This document shows, piece by piece, positions 1 to 6,465 of a DNA stretch of 6,465 bases. The first letter of the stretch is position 1; each line of letters starts with the position of its first letter. The DNA lies in contig JAOZMV010000052.1 of NCBI GenBank assembly GCA_029934095.1, positions 2,182-8,646 of the forward strand, in the 5' to 3' direction. The DNA is from Desulfuromusa sp. GTDB lineage: Bacteria; Desulfobacterota; Desulfuromonadia; Desulfuromonadales; Geopsychrobacteraceae. The notes under the pieces were generated by a model. That model did not search any database, had not been told where the DNA came from, and saw only the letters and a program-made list of their open reading frames with translations. Both the position numbers and the translations under genes were made by a program.

Positions 1-35
1 GCTCCTGATCAAAGAGACATTAACTGAAACCCTGA

Positions 36-63
36 TTGACATTCTACCAAATTAGGTCATAAT
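36..63 (+). promoter_or_regulatory. Sigma-70-type promoter for the GH3-kinase operon
   Basis: A perfect -35 hexamer TTGACA lies at 36-41. After a 16-base spacer comes CATAAT at 58-63, five of six matches to TATAAT. Transcription would begin near base 70, giving an AT-rich leader of about 50 bases before the GH3 start codon. No operator-like inverted repeat is evident around it. It is the best promoter match I found in the window and probably drives genes 1 to 3. The match is read directly from the sequence; activity is inferred. Confidence 0.65.
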
Positions 64-109
64 TTCAAATATTTCCTCTCAATAATTCTTGCCCCAAAAT
101 TTCTAACTC

Positions 110-116
110 TAAGGAG
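110..116 (+). promoter_or_regulatory. Strong ribosome binding site of the GH3 gene
   Basis: TAAGGAG at 110-116 is almost fully complementary to the 16S rRNA 3' end and sits six bases before the ATG at 123. This fixes the start of the GH3 gene and rules out the later in-frame ATG codons close behind it, such as residues 6 and 10. Confidence 0.8.
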
Positions 117-122
117 TCCCTC

Positions 123-1832
123 ATGTCATTAGCTTCGATGACAATTCGGATGATGTCGAGTCAATCGGCCAAACGCTTCGAAGCTGCAACTCGTGACCCG
201 GTTGCGGCCCAGACCGAAAAGTTGCGACATCTTATGCAGAAGAATGCCAACACCGAATATGGCAAGCGTTACGGTTTTGCAGACATCAAAACATTTGCAG
301 ATTACCGTCGGCAAGTTCCGGTTATCTCCTACGAGAGCATTAAAGATGACATGCTGCGCGTGATCAGTGGTGAGAAGAATATCTTCACCGCCGAAACTCC
401 GGTAATGTTTGCCCAGACCAGCGGTACCACTGGAGACCCGAAATATATCCCGGTGACCCCGACCTGCCAGGGTCGCGAGCACAAGGATGTCATGCGGACC
501 TGGATGAGTCATGCGCTTAAAGCACACCCTGATATGTTTGGCGGTCAGGTCGTCACCCTGGTTTCCCCTGCCGTAGAGGGTCACACCCCCTGCGGACTGC
601 CCTTCGGTTCGACCTCTGGCCATATGTATAAAAATCAACCGGGGTTGGTGCGACGCATCTATGCAATCCCCTACGAGGTCTACGAGATAGAGGACTACGC
701 CGCCAAATACTTTGCCATCATGCGCACTGCCCTGGAGATGGATGTCCGGTTTCTGGCCACGGCTAACCCCTCTTCTATTTTGAAGCTCTGTGAAAAAGCG
801 GATGAGTATGCTGAACAGATCATCCGTGACATTCATGATGGAAGCCTCTCCTCTGACTTCAATATTGATGCGGCAATTCGCTCCAGCCTGAGTTCAAAAT
901 ACCGGCCAAACCCCTCTGCAGCGAAAGCGCTTGAAGATGCCCGCAACAAGCGGGGCGGGAAACTTCTTCCGGTCGATTACTGGCCGAAGCTGAGCCTGAT
1001 CGGCTGTTGGAAGGGGGGGACGGTCGGTCACAATCTGAGGAAGTTCCCGGAGTGGTTCGATCCTGAAGAACGACGTGCCATCCCGGTCCGTGATTGGGGC
1101 TACCTCTCCAGTGAAGCCCGTGGCTCCATCCCTCTCACCGACAGGGGAAGCACCGGAGTGCTGACTGTTGCCAGCAACCTTATCGAGTTCGTGCCGGTCA
1201 CCGAACTGGAGGCAAAGCCGGACTCTCCCGAACAATGGTCCTTCCTGCACATCGGTGAACTCGAAGAAGGAGAGGAATACTATATCTTCTTCACCACGAC
1301 CGGAGGCCTCTATCGTTATGACATCAATGATGTCGTCAAGGTTGTCGGATTCTACAATCAAACTCCAGAAATCATCTTTCTGCGTAAAGGGCGTGGCATG
1401 ACCAACCTGACCGGCGAGAAGGTCAGTGTCAACCAGGTGATCGTGGTTATGCAAAAAGCTTCTCAGATTACCGGCGCGGTAGTAGATCACTTCCGCGCCG
1501 AAGCAGATCTCAATGCCAGCCGCTACATCTTCCGGGTCGAATTTGCCACCCACACCGATGATGCCACCCGGCAGGCTTTCCTGAATAACATTGATGGCGA
1601 AATGAAGGAGCTTAACATCGAGTACAAGGCCAAGCGTGCTTCCATGCGACTCGGTCCACCGGTCTTGCATGTTATGAAAGAGGGCTGGTATGAGCGGGGC
1701 CGGCAGAAGCAGGTCGAAGCCGGGATGCGTGCTTTCCAGGCCAAGACCATGCTGCTCTCTCCGGTCAAGGAAGAAACCACCATGGTTATGCCGGAACTTG
1801 AAGCCATTATCGAGATGGATGACAGCAAATAG
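123..1832 (+). CDS. GH3-family acyl-acid adenylate-forming / amido synthetase-like protein
   Basis: This 569-residue protein belongs to the GH3 (auxin-responsive promoter) family, a branch of the ANL adenylating enzymes. Known plant GH3 members activate an acyl acid with ATP and transfer it to an amino acid; the substrate here is unknown. The ATP phosphate-binding loop is TSGTTGDPK at residues 99-107. The second motif is YLSSE at 327-331 (YASSE in plants). The third is LYRYDINDVV at 396-405, where D403 matches the Asp of plant YRxGDV but the preceding Gly is Asn. The usual C-terminal QYK-type motif may be represented by QAKT at 539-542, with K541 as a candidate for the conserved Lys; this alignment is by eye. 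Length is normal for the family. There is no signal peptide or TM segment, so it is cytosolic. It is the first gene after a strong promoter and ends one base before the kinase gene. Family assignment is firm; the reaction is inferred. Confidence 0.9.
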   Translation: MSLASMTIRMMSSQSAKRFEAATRDPVAAQTEKLRHLMQKNANTEYGKRYGFADIKTFADYRRQVPVISYESIKDDMLRVISGEKNIFTAETPVMFAQTSGTTGDPKYIPVTPTCQGREHKDVMRTWMSHALKAHPDMFGGQVVTLVSPAVEGHTPCGLPFGSTSGHMYKNQPGLVRRIYAIPYEVYEIEDYAAKYFAIMRTALEMDVRFLATANPSSILKLCEKADEYAEQIIRDIHDGSLSSDFNIDAAIRSSLSSKYRPNPSAAKALEDARNKRGGKLLPVDYWPKLSLIGCWKGGTVGHNLRKFPEWFDPEERRAIPVRDWGYLSSEARGSIPLTDRGSTGVLTVASNLIEFVPVTELEAKPDSPEQWSFLHIGELEEGEEYYIFFTTTGGLYRYDINDVVKVVGFYNQTPEIIFLRKGRGMTNLTGEKVSVNQVIVVMQKASQITGAVVDHFRAEADLNASRYIFRVEFATHTDDATRQAFLNNIDGEMKELNIEYKAKRASMRLGPPVLHVMKEGWYERGRQKQVEAGMRAFQAKTMLLSPVKEETTMVMPELEAIIEMDDSK

Positions 1833-1833
1833 G

Positions 1834-3957
1834 ATGTCCACTCCGACGAAACAAACGACACGTCAAGTCTTACCCAAAGCCTCTTCTGCCGGATCGAACC
1901 GGCGACTCTGGCAGATAGTCGCCGGAGTCGGTGCGCTGCTTCTGATCATTGGTGTCTGGACCTACGATGCGGTACAGGAGACGCTCAACGAAAACATCAC
2001 CATCGGCCTGCAGACAATCCTTCGCGCCAATATCCAGTCTTTGCAAATCGTGGTCGACGATGAACGGGCCTATATCCGGTCATGGGCCAATGATGATGAG
2101 GTCCGTACTCTGACTGAACAACTGTTGTCGGGCCAGGATCCCGACTACGTCAGGCGGGAACTGACCAAAGTCGTAGAAAATGCTGTGACTGATGACGAAT
2201 ACCTTGGTTTTGCCATCATTGATGGCAAGGGTGTCGTTCAGGTAACAAATAAGTCAGACATCTTTCTCGATACAACCTTGTCTCCTGTTGCATTGAAACT
2301 GCTCGGACCGATTCTATCCGCTGAGATCTTGTTCGGGAGACCGATTACCGAAAACGCCCTGATTGAGAAAACCGCCGGACTCGTTAATCGGCCATTATTG
2401 CTGCACAAGGCACCTATTACAGATGCCCATGGCAATATTATCGCGGCACTGCTCTTTGCCGTCGACCCGAAGAAAGATTTCACCCGTATCCTGTCTGTGG
2501 CCGAACTCGGCAACACCGGTAGCACCTACGCGTTCGATGAAAAAGGGCTGATGCTCTCTGCCTCCCGTTTTAAAGACCAGCTCAAACAGCTGGGACTGAT
2601 CCCGGACACGCCTGACGGCTCAGCTATCTTGACCCTGGAGTTGCGTGATCCGGGTGTCGATCTGACCAAAGGAAAAAAGACCACAGAACCACGGGACTCA
2701 CGCCCACTGACTCGCATGGCAGCGGCAGCAGTCAGCGGATTATCAGGCATCGATATCGATGGCTATCGTGATTATCGCGGCACTGAAGTTGTGGGGGCCT
2801 GGCAATGGTTGCCTGAGTACGGTTTCGGAGTGGCCACAGAGGTAACGCGAAGCGAGGCCTTACGGAGCCTGCGGCCGGTACGCCTGGCATTTGTGGGGTT
2901 ATTCGGGTTACTGCTGATTACGGCAGGTTTCTTTGTCGTGAACAGTTATTATCTCAATCGTTTGCAAACTGAAATTGTGGAGTTGCGCGAGCTTGGCCAG
3001 TATTCGCTGGTGGAGAAAATCGGTGAAGGCGGCATGGGCAAGGTCTACAAGGCCCAGCATTCTCTACTCAAACGACCGACCGCTATCAAACTGATTCGAG
3101 AAGATCAACTCGACGAGACAGCGTTGGAGCATTTCGAACGGGAAGTACAGTTAACCAGCCAACTGAACCATCCCAATACCATCTCGATCTATGATTACGG
3201 TCACTCGCCCGACGGAATATTCTACTATGCTATGGAATATCTCTCCGGCATCACGCTTGACCAGTTGATCAAAATCGAAAAAAAAATTCCGGCTGAACGG
3301 GTTGTCTATCTCCTGAAGCAGATCTGTGGTTCCCTCGTCGAGGCCCATTCTCAGGGTCTGATCCACCGGGATATCAAGCCTGGCAATATCATGATTTGCC
3401 AGCGTGGCGGTGACTATGATTTTGTCAAAGTCCTTGATTTCGGTCTGGTCAGAGAAATCGTTCCGGATCCGGGATCAAACATCTCCCAGGAGCCCGGCAT
3501 TATGGGCTCACCAGGATTTATTGCTCCTGAACTCCTGGTCATGAAGAGTGAGATTGATGCTCGTTCAGACCTCTACTCGGTCGGTGCTATCGGCTTCTTA
3601 CTCCTGACCGGGGAGCGGGTCTTTCCCGATTCTGATATCGATGTGGTTTTACATAAAACCGTTAATGCCAGTCCTCCACGCCCCTCAGAGCGAACCGATG
3701 CACAGATTCCGAAAGCTCTTGATGATCTGATTCACGCCTGTCTGTCCAGGGCCCCGGATGATCGTCCAGCTTCCGCCAGTGAGATTGTCGAGCAGCTTGA
3801 AAATATAGAGCTTGAAAAGAGTTGGACAGTGAAGAATGCTTACAACTGGTGGCAGGAAAAATCAGACCAGATTTCGATGGAGCGTAAAGTTTCCCGAATC
3901 GGCAACAGTGACATGTCGGAAACTGTGATGGATATTGATTTCGGGGAAAGGGTCTGA
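1834..3957 (+). CDS. Membrane receptor Ser/Thr protein kinase with extracytoplasmic dCache-like sensor
   Basis: This 707-residue kinase has a short basic cytoplasmic N-terminus, TM1 at about 25-44, a periplasmic region at about 45-350, TM2 at about 351-370, and a cytoplasmic PknB-like kinase domain at about 390-652. The sensor looks like a double Cache domain: GNTGSTYAFDEKG at 226-238 followed by SRF at 244-246, and YRDYRGTEVVGA at 311-322 followed by a GFGVATEV segment. Such domains bind small organic ligands. All kinase motifs are present: glycine loop GEGGMGKV (397-404), AIK with K419, helix-C E437, HRDIKPGN (511-518, catalytic D513), DFG (535-537), APE (564-566) and R644, so it should be active. 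The tail (653-707) has a WTVKNAYNWW motif followed by Ser/Thr-containing segments that could be autophosphorylated. The start at 1834 follows the GH3 stop by one base. A weak ribosome site suggests translational coupling. ATG at 1819 (five extra residues, overlapping GH3) is an alternative start. Confidence 0.9.
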   Translation: MSTPTKQTTRQVLPKASSAGSNRRLWQIVAGVGALLLIIGVWTYDAVQETLNENITIGLQTILRANIQSLQIVVDDERAYIRSWANDDEVRTLTEQLLSGQDPDYVRRELTKVVENAVTDDEYLGFAIIDGKGVVQVTNKSDIFLDTTLSPVALKLLGPILSAEILFGRPITENALIEKTAGLVNRPLLLHKAPITDAHGNIIAALLFAVDPKKDFTRILSVAELGNTGSTYAFDEKGLMLSASRFKDQLKQLGLIPDTPDGSAILTLELRDPGVDLTKGKKTTEPRDSRPLTRMAAAAVSGLSGIDIDGYRDYRGTEVVGAWQWLPEYGFGVATEVTRSEALRSLRPVRLAFVGLFGLLLITAGFFVVNSYYLNRLQTEIVELRELGQYSLVEKIGEGGMGKVYKAQHSLLKRPTAIKLIREDQLDETALEHFEREVQLTSQLNHPNTISIYDYGHSPDGIFYYAMEYLSGITLDQLIKIEKKIPAERVVYLLKQICGSLVEAHSQGLIHRDIKPGNIMICQRGGDYDFVKVLDFGLVREIVPDPGSNISQEPGIMGSPGFIAPELLVMKSEIDARSDLYSVGAIGFLLLTGERVFPDSDIDVVLHKTVNASPPRPSERTDAQIPKALDDLIHACLSRAPDDRPASASEIVEQLENIELEKSWTVKNAYNWWQEKSDQISMERKVSRIGNSDMSETVMDIDFGERV

Positions 3958-3980
3958 ACAAGTAAATGATAATCTGCAAT

Positions 3981-3986
3981 GGGAGG
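3981..3986 (+). promoter_or_regulatory. Ribosome binding site deciding the start of the exported-protein gene
   Basis: GGGAGG at 3981-3986 lies five bases before the ATG at 3992 and eight before the adjacent in-frame ATG at 3995. It supports a start here and not at the in-frame ATG at 3935. The 3935 start lies inside the kinase gene, has no comparable site, and would put 19 polar residues ahead of the signal peptide. Confidence 0.7.
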
Positions 3987-3991
3987 TAAGA

Positions 3992-4699
3992 ATGATGAAA
4001 CGTTTTCTCGTGTGGGCAACTTTCATACTGGTCGCAAGTAGCGCTTCAATGACACTGGCTGCCGGCAATCAGGATACCGGAGATGTAGAATTATATGAAT
4101 TACGGAAGGATTTCATCGAAAGTAGTCTGGATGAGAACCGACAACACGTACGCTACTGGCAGTACGGCTGGTCCAGCTTTTACGGGCTGAGCGCAGCGGG
4201 GCAAACCGCCCTCTGGATCGATGCGGACAATAATGATGACAGGGTTAATTACGCAATCGGTGCTCTGAAATCGGCCGCTGGCCTGACTGAAATGCTCCTG
4301 CGTCCACACCCTGGTCGCTATGGAGCCGCGCCGATGCAAGGAATGTCAGAGAAAACTCCGGAGCAGAGACGTCAGCGTCTCGATTCCGGTGAGTCAATAC
4401 TCAGGGACTCGGCAAAACGGGCAGAATCACGTTACAGTTGGAAATCCCATATCAAAGTTGTCGGTGTCAATCTGGTCGCTGGAGCGCTGATTGCAGGCTT
4501 TGGAGACAGTGGGGATGCTTTGACCTCAACAGCTATCGGAATCGCGGTCGGTGAAGCAAATATCTGGACTCAGCCAACTCGTCCGGAGGATGACTGGCGC
4601 AAATATCAGCAGGAATTTCCCATAACAGGGAAGGTGGAAGAGCCTGCCTGGCAACTGGTGCCGCTTTTCGGTGGCATCGCCCTCGTGGGAAAATTCTGA
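3992..4699 (+). CDS. Uncharacterised Sec-exported protein, possibly envelope-associated
   Basis: I do not recognise this 235-residue protein. Its N-terminus is a clear Sec signal peptide: MMKR, a hydrophobic core, then a probable cleavage after A24 (TLAA before GNQ), with no lipobox Cys. The mature part has a charged start, then an aromatic stretch RYWQYGWSSFYG (54-65) leading into a small-residue segment SAAGQTALW (67-75). An Asp/Asn-rich loop (77-83) and an apolar segment with LLRPHPGRYGA (102-112) follow. The middle (119-147) is polar and probably helical. Two Gly/Ala-rich hydrophobic stretches at 154-171 and 181-188 flank a short Gly/Asp turn. The C-terminus (about 220-235) is hydrophobic and ends in Phe, which is common in outer-membrane beta-barrels but weak evidence alone. 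It lies 34 bases after the kinase stop, so it probably shares the transcript. It could be periplasmic, a membrane hairpin protein or an outer-membrane protein. Confidence 0.75.
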   Translation: MMKRFLVWATFILVASSASMTLAAGNQDTGDVELYELRKDFIESSLDENRQHVRYWQYGWSSFYGLSAAGQTALWIDADNNDDRVNYAIGALKSAAGLTEMLLRPHPGRYGAAPMQGMSEKTPEQRRQRLDSGESILRDSAKRAESRYSWKSHIKVVGVNLVAGALIAGFGDSGDALTSTAIGIAVGEANIWTQPTRPEDDWRKYQQEFPITGKVEEPAWQLVPLFGGIALVGKF

Positions 4700-4739
4700 T
4701 CAGCGGCAACTCTTCGCGAGCCACTCAGTAAAAGCGCAT

Positions 4740-4768
4740 ATGTCACTATGAATCGTCGATGATACAAT
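4740..4768 (+). promoter_or_regulatory. Candidate sigma-70 promoter for the FAH lipoprotein gene
   Basis: In the 157-base gap between genes 3 and 4, ATGTCA (4740-4745, four of six matches to TTGACA) is followed after 17 bases by TACAAT (4763-4768, five of six matches to TATAAT). Transcription would start near 4775, leaving a leader of about 80 bases that includes the hairpin at 4810-4839. The -35 is weak, so an activator or read-through from the upstream operon is possible. No Rho-independent terminator separates gene 3 from gene 4. Confidence 0.4.
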
Positions 4769-4809
4769 CCGTTGAGGACCTTTTACTTGTGGCACGCTAC
4801 TTTGCAAAA

Positions 4810-4839
4810 GGGGGTGCGTTACTTGAACGGGTCACCCCC
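4810..4839 (+). promoter_or_regulatory. G/C-rich hairpin in the leader of the FAH lipoprotein gene
   Basis: GGGGGTG (4810-4816) pairs perfectly with CACCCCC (4833-4839), giving a 7-bp stem and a 16-base loop. It ends eight bases before the AGGA ribosome binding site (4847-4850) of the gene starting at 4857. No T-run follows, so it is not a standard intrinsic terminator. Its place suggests an influence on translation initiation or mRNA stability, but it could be chance. Confidence 0.4.
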
Positions 4840-4856
4840 CTGAGTCAGGAATAACT

Positions 4857-6458
4857 ATGAAACGGGTAATGAAAGACTCAAAGCATTCTAAAAATCAAGT
4901 GAGCAGATGTTTTTTCATTATAAACTGTCTGTTTGTACTGCTGTTGACAGGGTGTTCTTCTGAATTTGCCAAACCGGAAGCCCAGGATCATACCGTTCTG
5001 ACGAAACGTTTACCCACAAAAGGTCTTCTGCAGGAAATGAAAGATGGAGAACAGGCCATAAGTCCTGGCCCGGACTGGCTTGCGGGGATTAATCCTCGGA
5101 AAAATCTTATTTTTCTCGGTGTTACAGGTGAACACGACCATGTTTTTGGCACCCTGCTCAACATCGACCTGAAGGCCAACATTCTACATTATGCCCCCTT
5201 GTCACCGGAGGATACTCCATTGACGGTTCTGGCTGACAGAGAGCAGCGTATGGCCTTGAAAGAGTTGACCATGTCGTGGTCAGAAGAAGCGGAGTCCTTG
5301 GCCGGGACTTCTGTCAGAACCCTTTCCCTGGATAAATTAGACAAAAAACTCACTTCTCCGATTCCCCGCCCTGGTCGGATTTATGCGGTAGCGGCAAACT
5401 ACCCCAGCCATCTGTTTGTAGATCTGTCTCTGCCGGACAAAAAAGAGCTGATTACTCATCTGCAAAAGGCCCGACCTCGCATTTTCCAGAAATATCCCCC
5501 GGTGGCTGCTCCAGGTGATTCTGCTGCAGACGGTGAAACTTATGCGGAACTACCAGGGCCCTTCGGCACCCTGACCGCCCCGGAGCAGGTACAGGTACCT
5601 CTACTCAATGGCCAAAGTCAGAAAGTATCTGGACATCTTGATTATGAAGTAGAAATTGCAGCTGTGATTGGCCGGAGCCTCTCCTGGGATGAAGTACAGA
5701 ATATGGACGACCAGGAACTGCAGCGGGCCGTAACGGGCTATCTCCTTGTTTCCGACTCCAAAGTGCGTGACCCTCAGGTTATGGGCAATATCGTGCGGAC
5801 ATACAGGGGGGATGAGATGCCTCCAGACAACAGCTACCAGGTTGGCTATAACGCGCTTGATGTTGGCCTCGGCATCTGGGATGAAACGACCTGCCACTGG
5901 TGGAGCTATGCCGCCAGTTGGGGGCATTACGCATCACTTGGACCGTTTCTGGTCACAGCCACTGATCAGGACCAACTGCCACCCAGGATGATCCTGAGTG
6001 CACGCAGCTACACGTCAGCCAGCGACCGACCAATTTCGCCACCAACGGGGGTACCGACTGACCGTTTTTTACTGCGGCAGGCAACCCTGACCACAACAGC
6101 CCCTGATTATCCGGATGCCCTGATATGGGGTATCCCAGAAATTATCCGGTCGCTTCTGGATCCGTCGGAAAATGCCCTGGCGTTTGCAAATGAAGTCCCG
6201 ACTCTGCGGGCCGGTGACCTGATCGCTCTGGGTACGCCGGGTGGGACTGTGATCAGCGCCAAGCCCTGGTGGCTGATGTCGGTGGCCAAACATCTGCTGT
6301 TCTGGAAAGGGCCGGATGATTTTTACGATATGTTTTTCGACCCGACCGAGGGCTACTACCTGAACCAGGGCGATCAACTCTTCCTGTGGGCCGAGGGGTT
6401 GGGATATCAACAATTAAGAATCGGCACTCCTGGTACATCTAACCTGCAGAAGCGGTGA
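4857..6458 (+). CDS. Lipoprotein with a fumarylacetoacetate hydrolase (FAH)-fold domain
   Basis: This 533-residue protein has a basic N-region, a hydrophobic core (about 18-31) and a lipobox LTGC with C33 as the lipidated Cys. Ser at +2 fits outer-membrane sorting if the Escherichia coli rule applies. The rest is an FAH-family protein: an N-terminal beta domain (about 80-170), then AANYPSH (179-185), DYEVEIAAVIGR (262-273), SDSKVRDPQ (299-307), LGPFLV (361-366) and GDLIALGTPGG with GTP at 459-461. By alignment from memory to FAHD1, the metal ligands E264, E266 and D300 and the conserved H185 are kept. The Glu three residues after that His is Val188, and the Lys before the GP motif appears to be Ala353. 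Known family members are mostly cytosolic hydrolases, decarboxylases or isomerases of acylpyruvates and related compounds; export is unusual. The length exceeds that of typical members (about 220-420), partly from the leader and the insert at about 308-350. AGGA at 4847-4850 supports the start. The substrate is unknown. Confidence 0.85.
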   Translation: MKRVMKDSKHSKNQVSRCFFIINCLFVLLLTGCSSEFAKPEAQDHTVLTKRLPTKGLLQEMKDGEQAISPGPDWLAGINPRKNLIFLGVTGEHDHVFGTLLNIDLKANILHYAPLSPEDTPLTVLADREQRMALKELTMSWSEEAESLAGTSVRTLSLDKLDKKLTSPIPRPGRIYAVAANYPSHLFVDLSLPDKKELITHLQKARPRIFQKYPPVAAPGDSAADGETYAELPGPFGTLTAPEQVQVPLLNGQSQKVSGHLDYEVEIAAVIGRSLSWDEVQNMDDQELQRAVTGYLLVSDSKVRDPQVMGNIVRTYRGDEMPPDNSYQVGYNALDVGLGIWDETTCHWWSYAASWGHYASLGPFLVTATDQDQLPPRMILSARSYTSASDRPISPPTGVPTDRFLLRQATLTTTAPDYPDALIWGIPEIIRSLLDPSENALAFANEVPTLRAGDLIALGTPGGTVISAKPWWLMSVAKHLLFWKGPDDFYDMFFDPTEGYYLNQGDQLFLWAEGLGYQQLRIGTPGTSNLQKR

Positions 6459-6465
6459 CAGTGGG

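Noticed and set aside
1690..1833. Upstream start for the kinase gene at 1690
   Set aside because: It would add 48 Arg/Pro/Cys-rich residues overlapping the GH3 C-terminus in another frame. The start at 1834 (or 1819) gives a normal short N-terminus before TM1.
894..1841. Long open frame of 315 codons on the - strand
   Set aside because: It lies wholly antisense to the well-supported GH3 gene, shows no recognisable domain, and is explained by codon bias of the + strand gene. The 129-836 - strand frame is rejected for the same reason.
3935..3991. Upstream start for the exported-protein gene
   Set aside because: It would bury the signal peptide behind 19 polar residues, while GGGAGG at 3981-3986 points to 3992 or 3995.
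4696..4703. Palindrome CTGATCAG over the gene 3 stop codon as a terminator
   Set aside because: It has no loop and no following T-run, and eight-base palindromes are common by chance.
4790..4805. Sigma-54-like -24/-12 element TGGCAC...TTGC
   Set aside because: The hexamers are good, but GG and GC are 11 bases apart where the sigma-54 element strictly needs 10. The site stays worth a look only if transcript mapping puts a start near 4817.

Overview
The window holds four complete protein genes, all on the + strand, with no RNA gene, mobile element or CRISPR array that I can recognise. Base composition is moderate (roughly half GC). The gene types suggest a Gram-negative bacterium: a Sec-exported protein, a lipoprotein, and a membrane-bound eukaryotic-type Ser/Thr kinase with a periplasmic Cache sensor. 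My best guess for lineage is a Desulfuromonadales-like deltaproteobacterium, but this is an impression from gene content and is not proven by the sequence.

Layout. Bases 1-122 are an AT-rich leader with a near-consensus sigma-70 promoter (TTGACA, 16 bp, CATAAT) and a strong ribosome binding site. Gene 1 (123-1832) is a GH3-family acyl-acid adenylate-forming/amido synthetase-like enzyme. Gene 2 (1834-3957) starts one base after the gene 1 stop codon and encodes a two-TM receptor kinase: TM, dCache-like sensor, TM, complete PknB-type kinase domain and a Trp-rich tail. Gene 3 (3992-4699), 34 bases further on, is an uncharacterised exported protein. A 157-base gap follows, with a plausible second promoter, a G/C-rich hairpin just before the ribosome binding site, and three TACTT repeats. 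Gene 4 (4857-6458) is a fumarylacetoacetate hydrolase (FAH)-fold protein carrying a lipoprotein signal, which would place this normally cytosolic fold outside the cytoplasm.

How they may work together. Genes 1-3 look like one transcript, with genes 1 and 2 probably translationally coupled. A reasonable hypothesis is that the kinase senses a small periplasmic ligand through its Cache domain and controls a local pathway. In that pathway GH3 would activate and conjugate an acyl acid in the cytosol, while the two exported proteins act in the envelope. The FAH lipoprotein keeps the metal-ligand residues of its family but seems to have lost the acid/base Glu and the active-site Lys, so it may have a changed reaction or a binding role. 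The gene pairing and the lipoprotein FAH are the unusual parts; any functional link among the four is inference.
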